NCBI GenBank assembly: GCA_030323885.1
Contig: CM059199.1
Location: forward strand, 41,672,590 to 41,736,589
Length of the DNA stretch: 64,000 nt
Direction of reading: 5' to 3'
Source of the DNA: Branchipolynoe longqiensis
Lineage: Eukaryota > Annelida > Polychaeta > Phyllodocida > Polynoidae
Shown here: piece after piece, positions 63,815 through 64,000 of the stretch
How the letters are laid out: each line of letters opens with the position of its first letter
Position numbering within the stretch: the first letter of the stretch is position 1
The notes under the pieces: model-generated
What the model saw: the letters and a program-made list of their open reading frames with translations, nothing else
The model's database searches: none
Told to the model about the DNA's origin: nothing
Position numbers and translations under genes: made by a program

Positions 63815-64000
63815 AGGCCCTGTCACACTGTACCGGATTGAGGAAACCGATTGAAACGGAACAAAGTCTGTGGATATCCGGCAAAGTCCGGTTTGTGTCC
63901 ATTGCATATCTTATGATATCCATTGATATCCATTTTAGTCCATTGATATCCGACCCGATCCTTTCAAGTTTTGAGCATGCACAAAACTTTTAACGGATTG
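63815..64000. mobile_element. MITE-D copy 3, left part, runs off the window
   Basis: TAA then AGGCCCTGTCACACTGTACC and 'ggattgaggaaaccg', with 'tttcaagttttgagcatgca' shared with copies 1 and 2. Confidence 0.75.

Overview
The window looks like non-genic, repeat-dominated DNA from a metazoan nuclear genome. A mollusc is the best guess. The reasons are the 5'-truncated CR1/Rex-like and Jockey-like LINEs, a short-LTR Ty3/Gypsy element of K02A2.6/Mag type, several tRNA-headed SINE families (one with a body I remember as common in molluscan sequence), many palindromic MITEs, (TA)n tracts and two N-filled assembly gaps. There are no operons, ribosome binding sites or CRISPR arrays, and I found no host protein-coding exon that I can defend. 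Every recognisable protein fragment belongs to a mobile element.

Layout. 0-3.3 kb: a MITE-A copy, two LTR-like blocks and a SINE. 3.35-8.33 kb: one structurally complete but decayed Ty3/Gypsy retrotransposon on the minus strand, with 131-bp LTRs and a perfect ATTAG target duplication. 9-12 kb: a Rex/CR1-like LINE tail inserted in a SINE, and a MITE inserted in another MITE. 12.8-17.3 kb: a stack of palindromic MITEs, a strand-switching GT minisatellite and a ~200-bp tandem repeat that runs into the first gap. 17.6-25.9 kb: several palindromic MITE families and SINEs. 27.5-28.3 kb: a minisatellite with a 46-bp higher-order unit. 28.7-29.7 kb: a MITE broken by a LINE fragment and by a solo LTR. 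30-38 kb: SINEs, MITEs and the second gap. 39-41.8 kb: a degenerate Jockey/CR1-type LINE. 42-43.2 kb: a MITE holding a copy of its own family plus a SINE. 43.4-47.5 kb: two large minisatellites, one of them inside a MITE and reversed in strand. 48-59 kb: more MITEs and SINEs, a 63-bp near-perfect palindrome, a CR1-like LINE fragment and a ~102-bp tandem repeat. 59.7-62.4 kb: a ~50-bp tandem array split by a solo-LTR-like insertion. 62.5-64 kb: palindrome, SINE, poly(A) retro-tails and a MITE running off the end.

How the parts work together. Nothing here forms a pathway; the logic is that of a transposon nest. Many palindromic families (A, B, F, G, probably D and E) share 3-bp TTA or TAA target duplications, as made by PIF/Harbinger transposases, yet the window holds no transposase, so they must have been moved from elsewhere. 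Insertions inside insertions give relative ages, for example MITE-B in SINE-A and LINE in SINE-A. SINE parts are shuffled: the same 3' tail is joined to two different tRNA-headed bodies. Several tandem arrays lie inside, or immediately beside, transposon copies, which suggests that element sequence can seed satellites here.

All statements come from reading the sequence by eye. Family names are inferences from motifs and termini, not from database searches. The names MITE-A, SINE-A and so on are labels for this window only.
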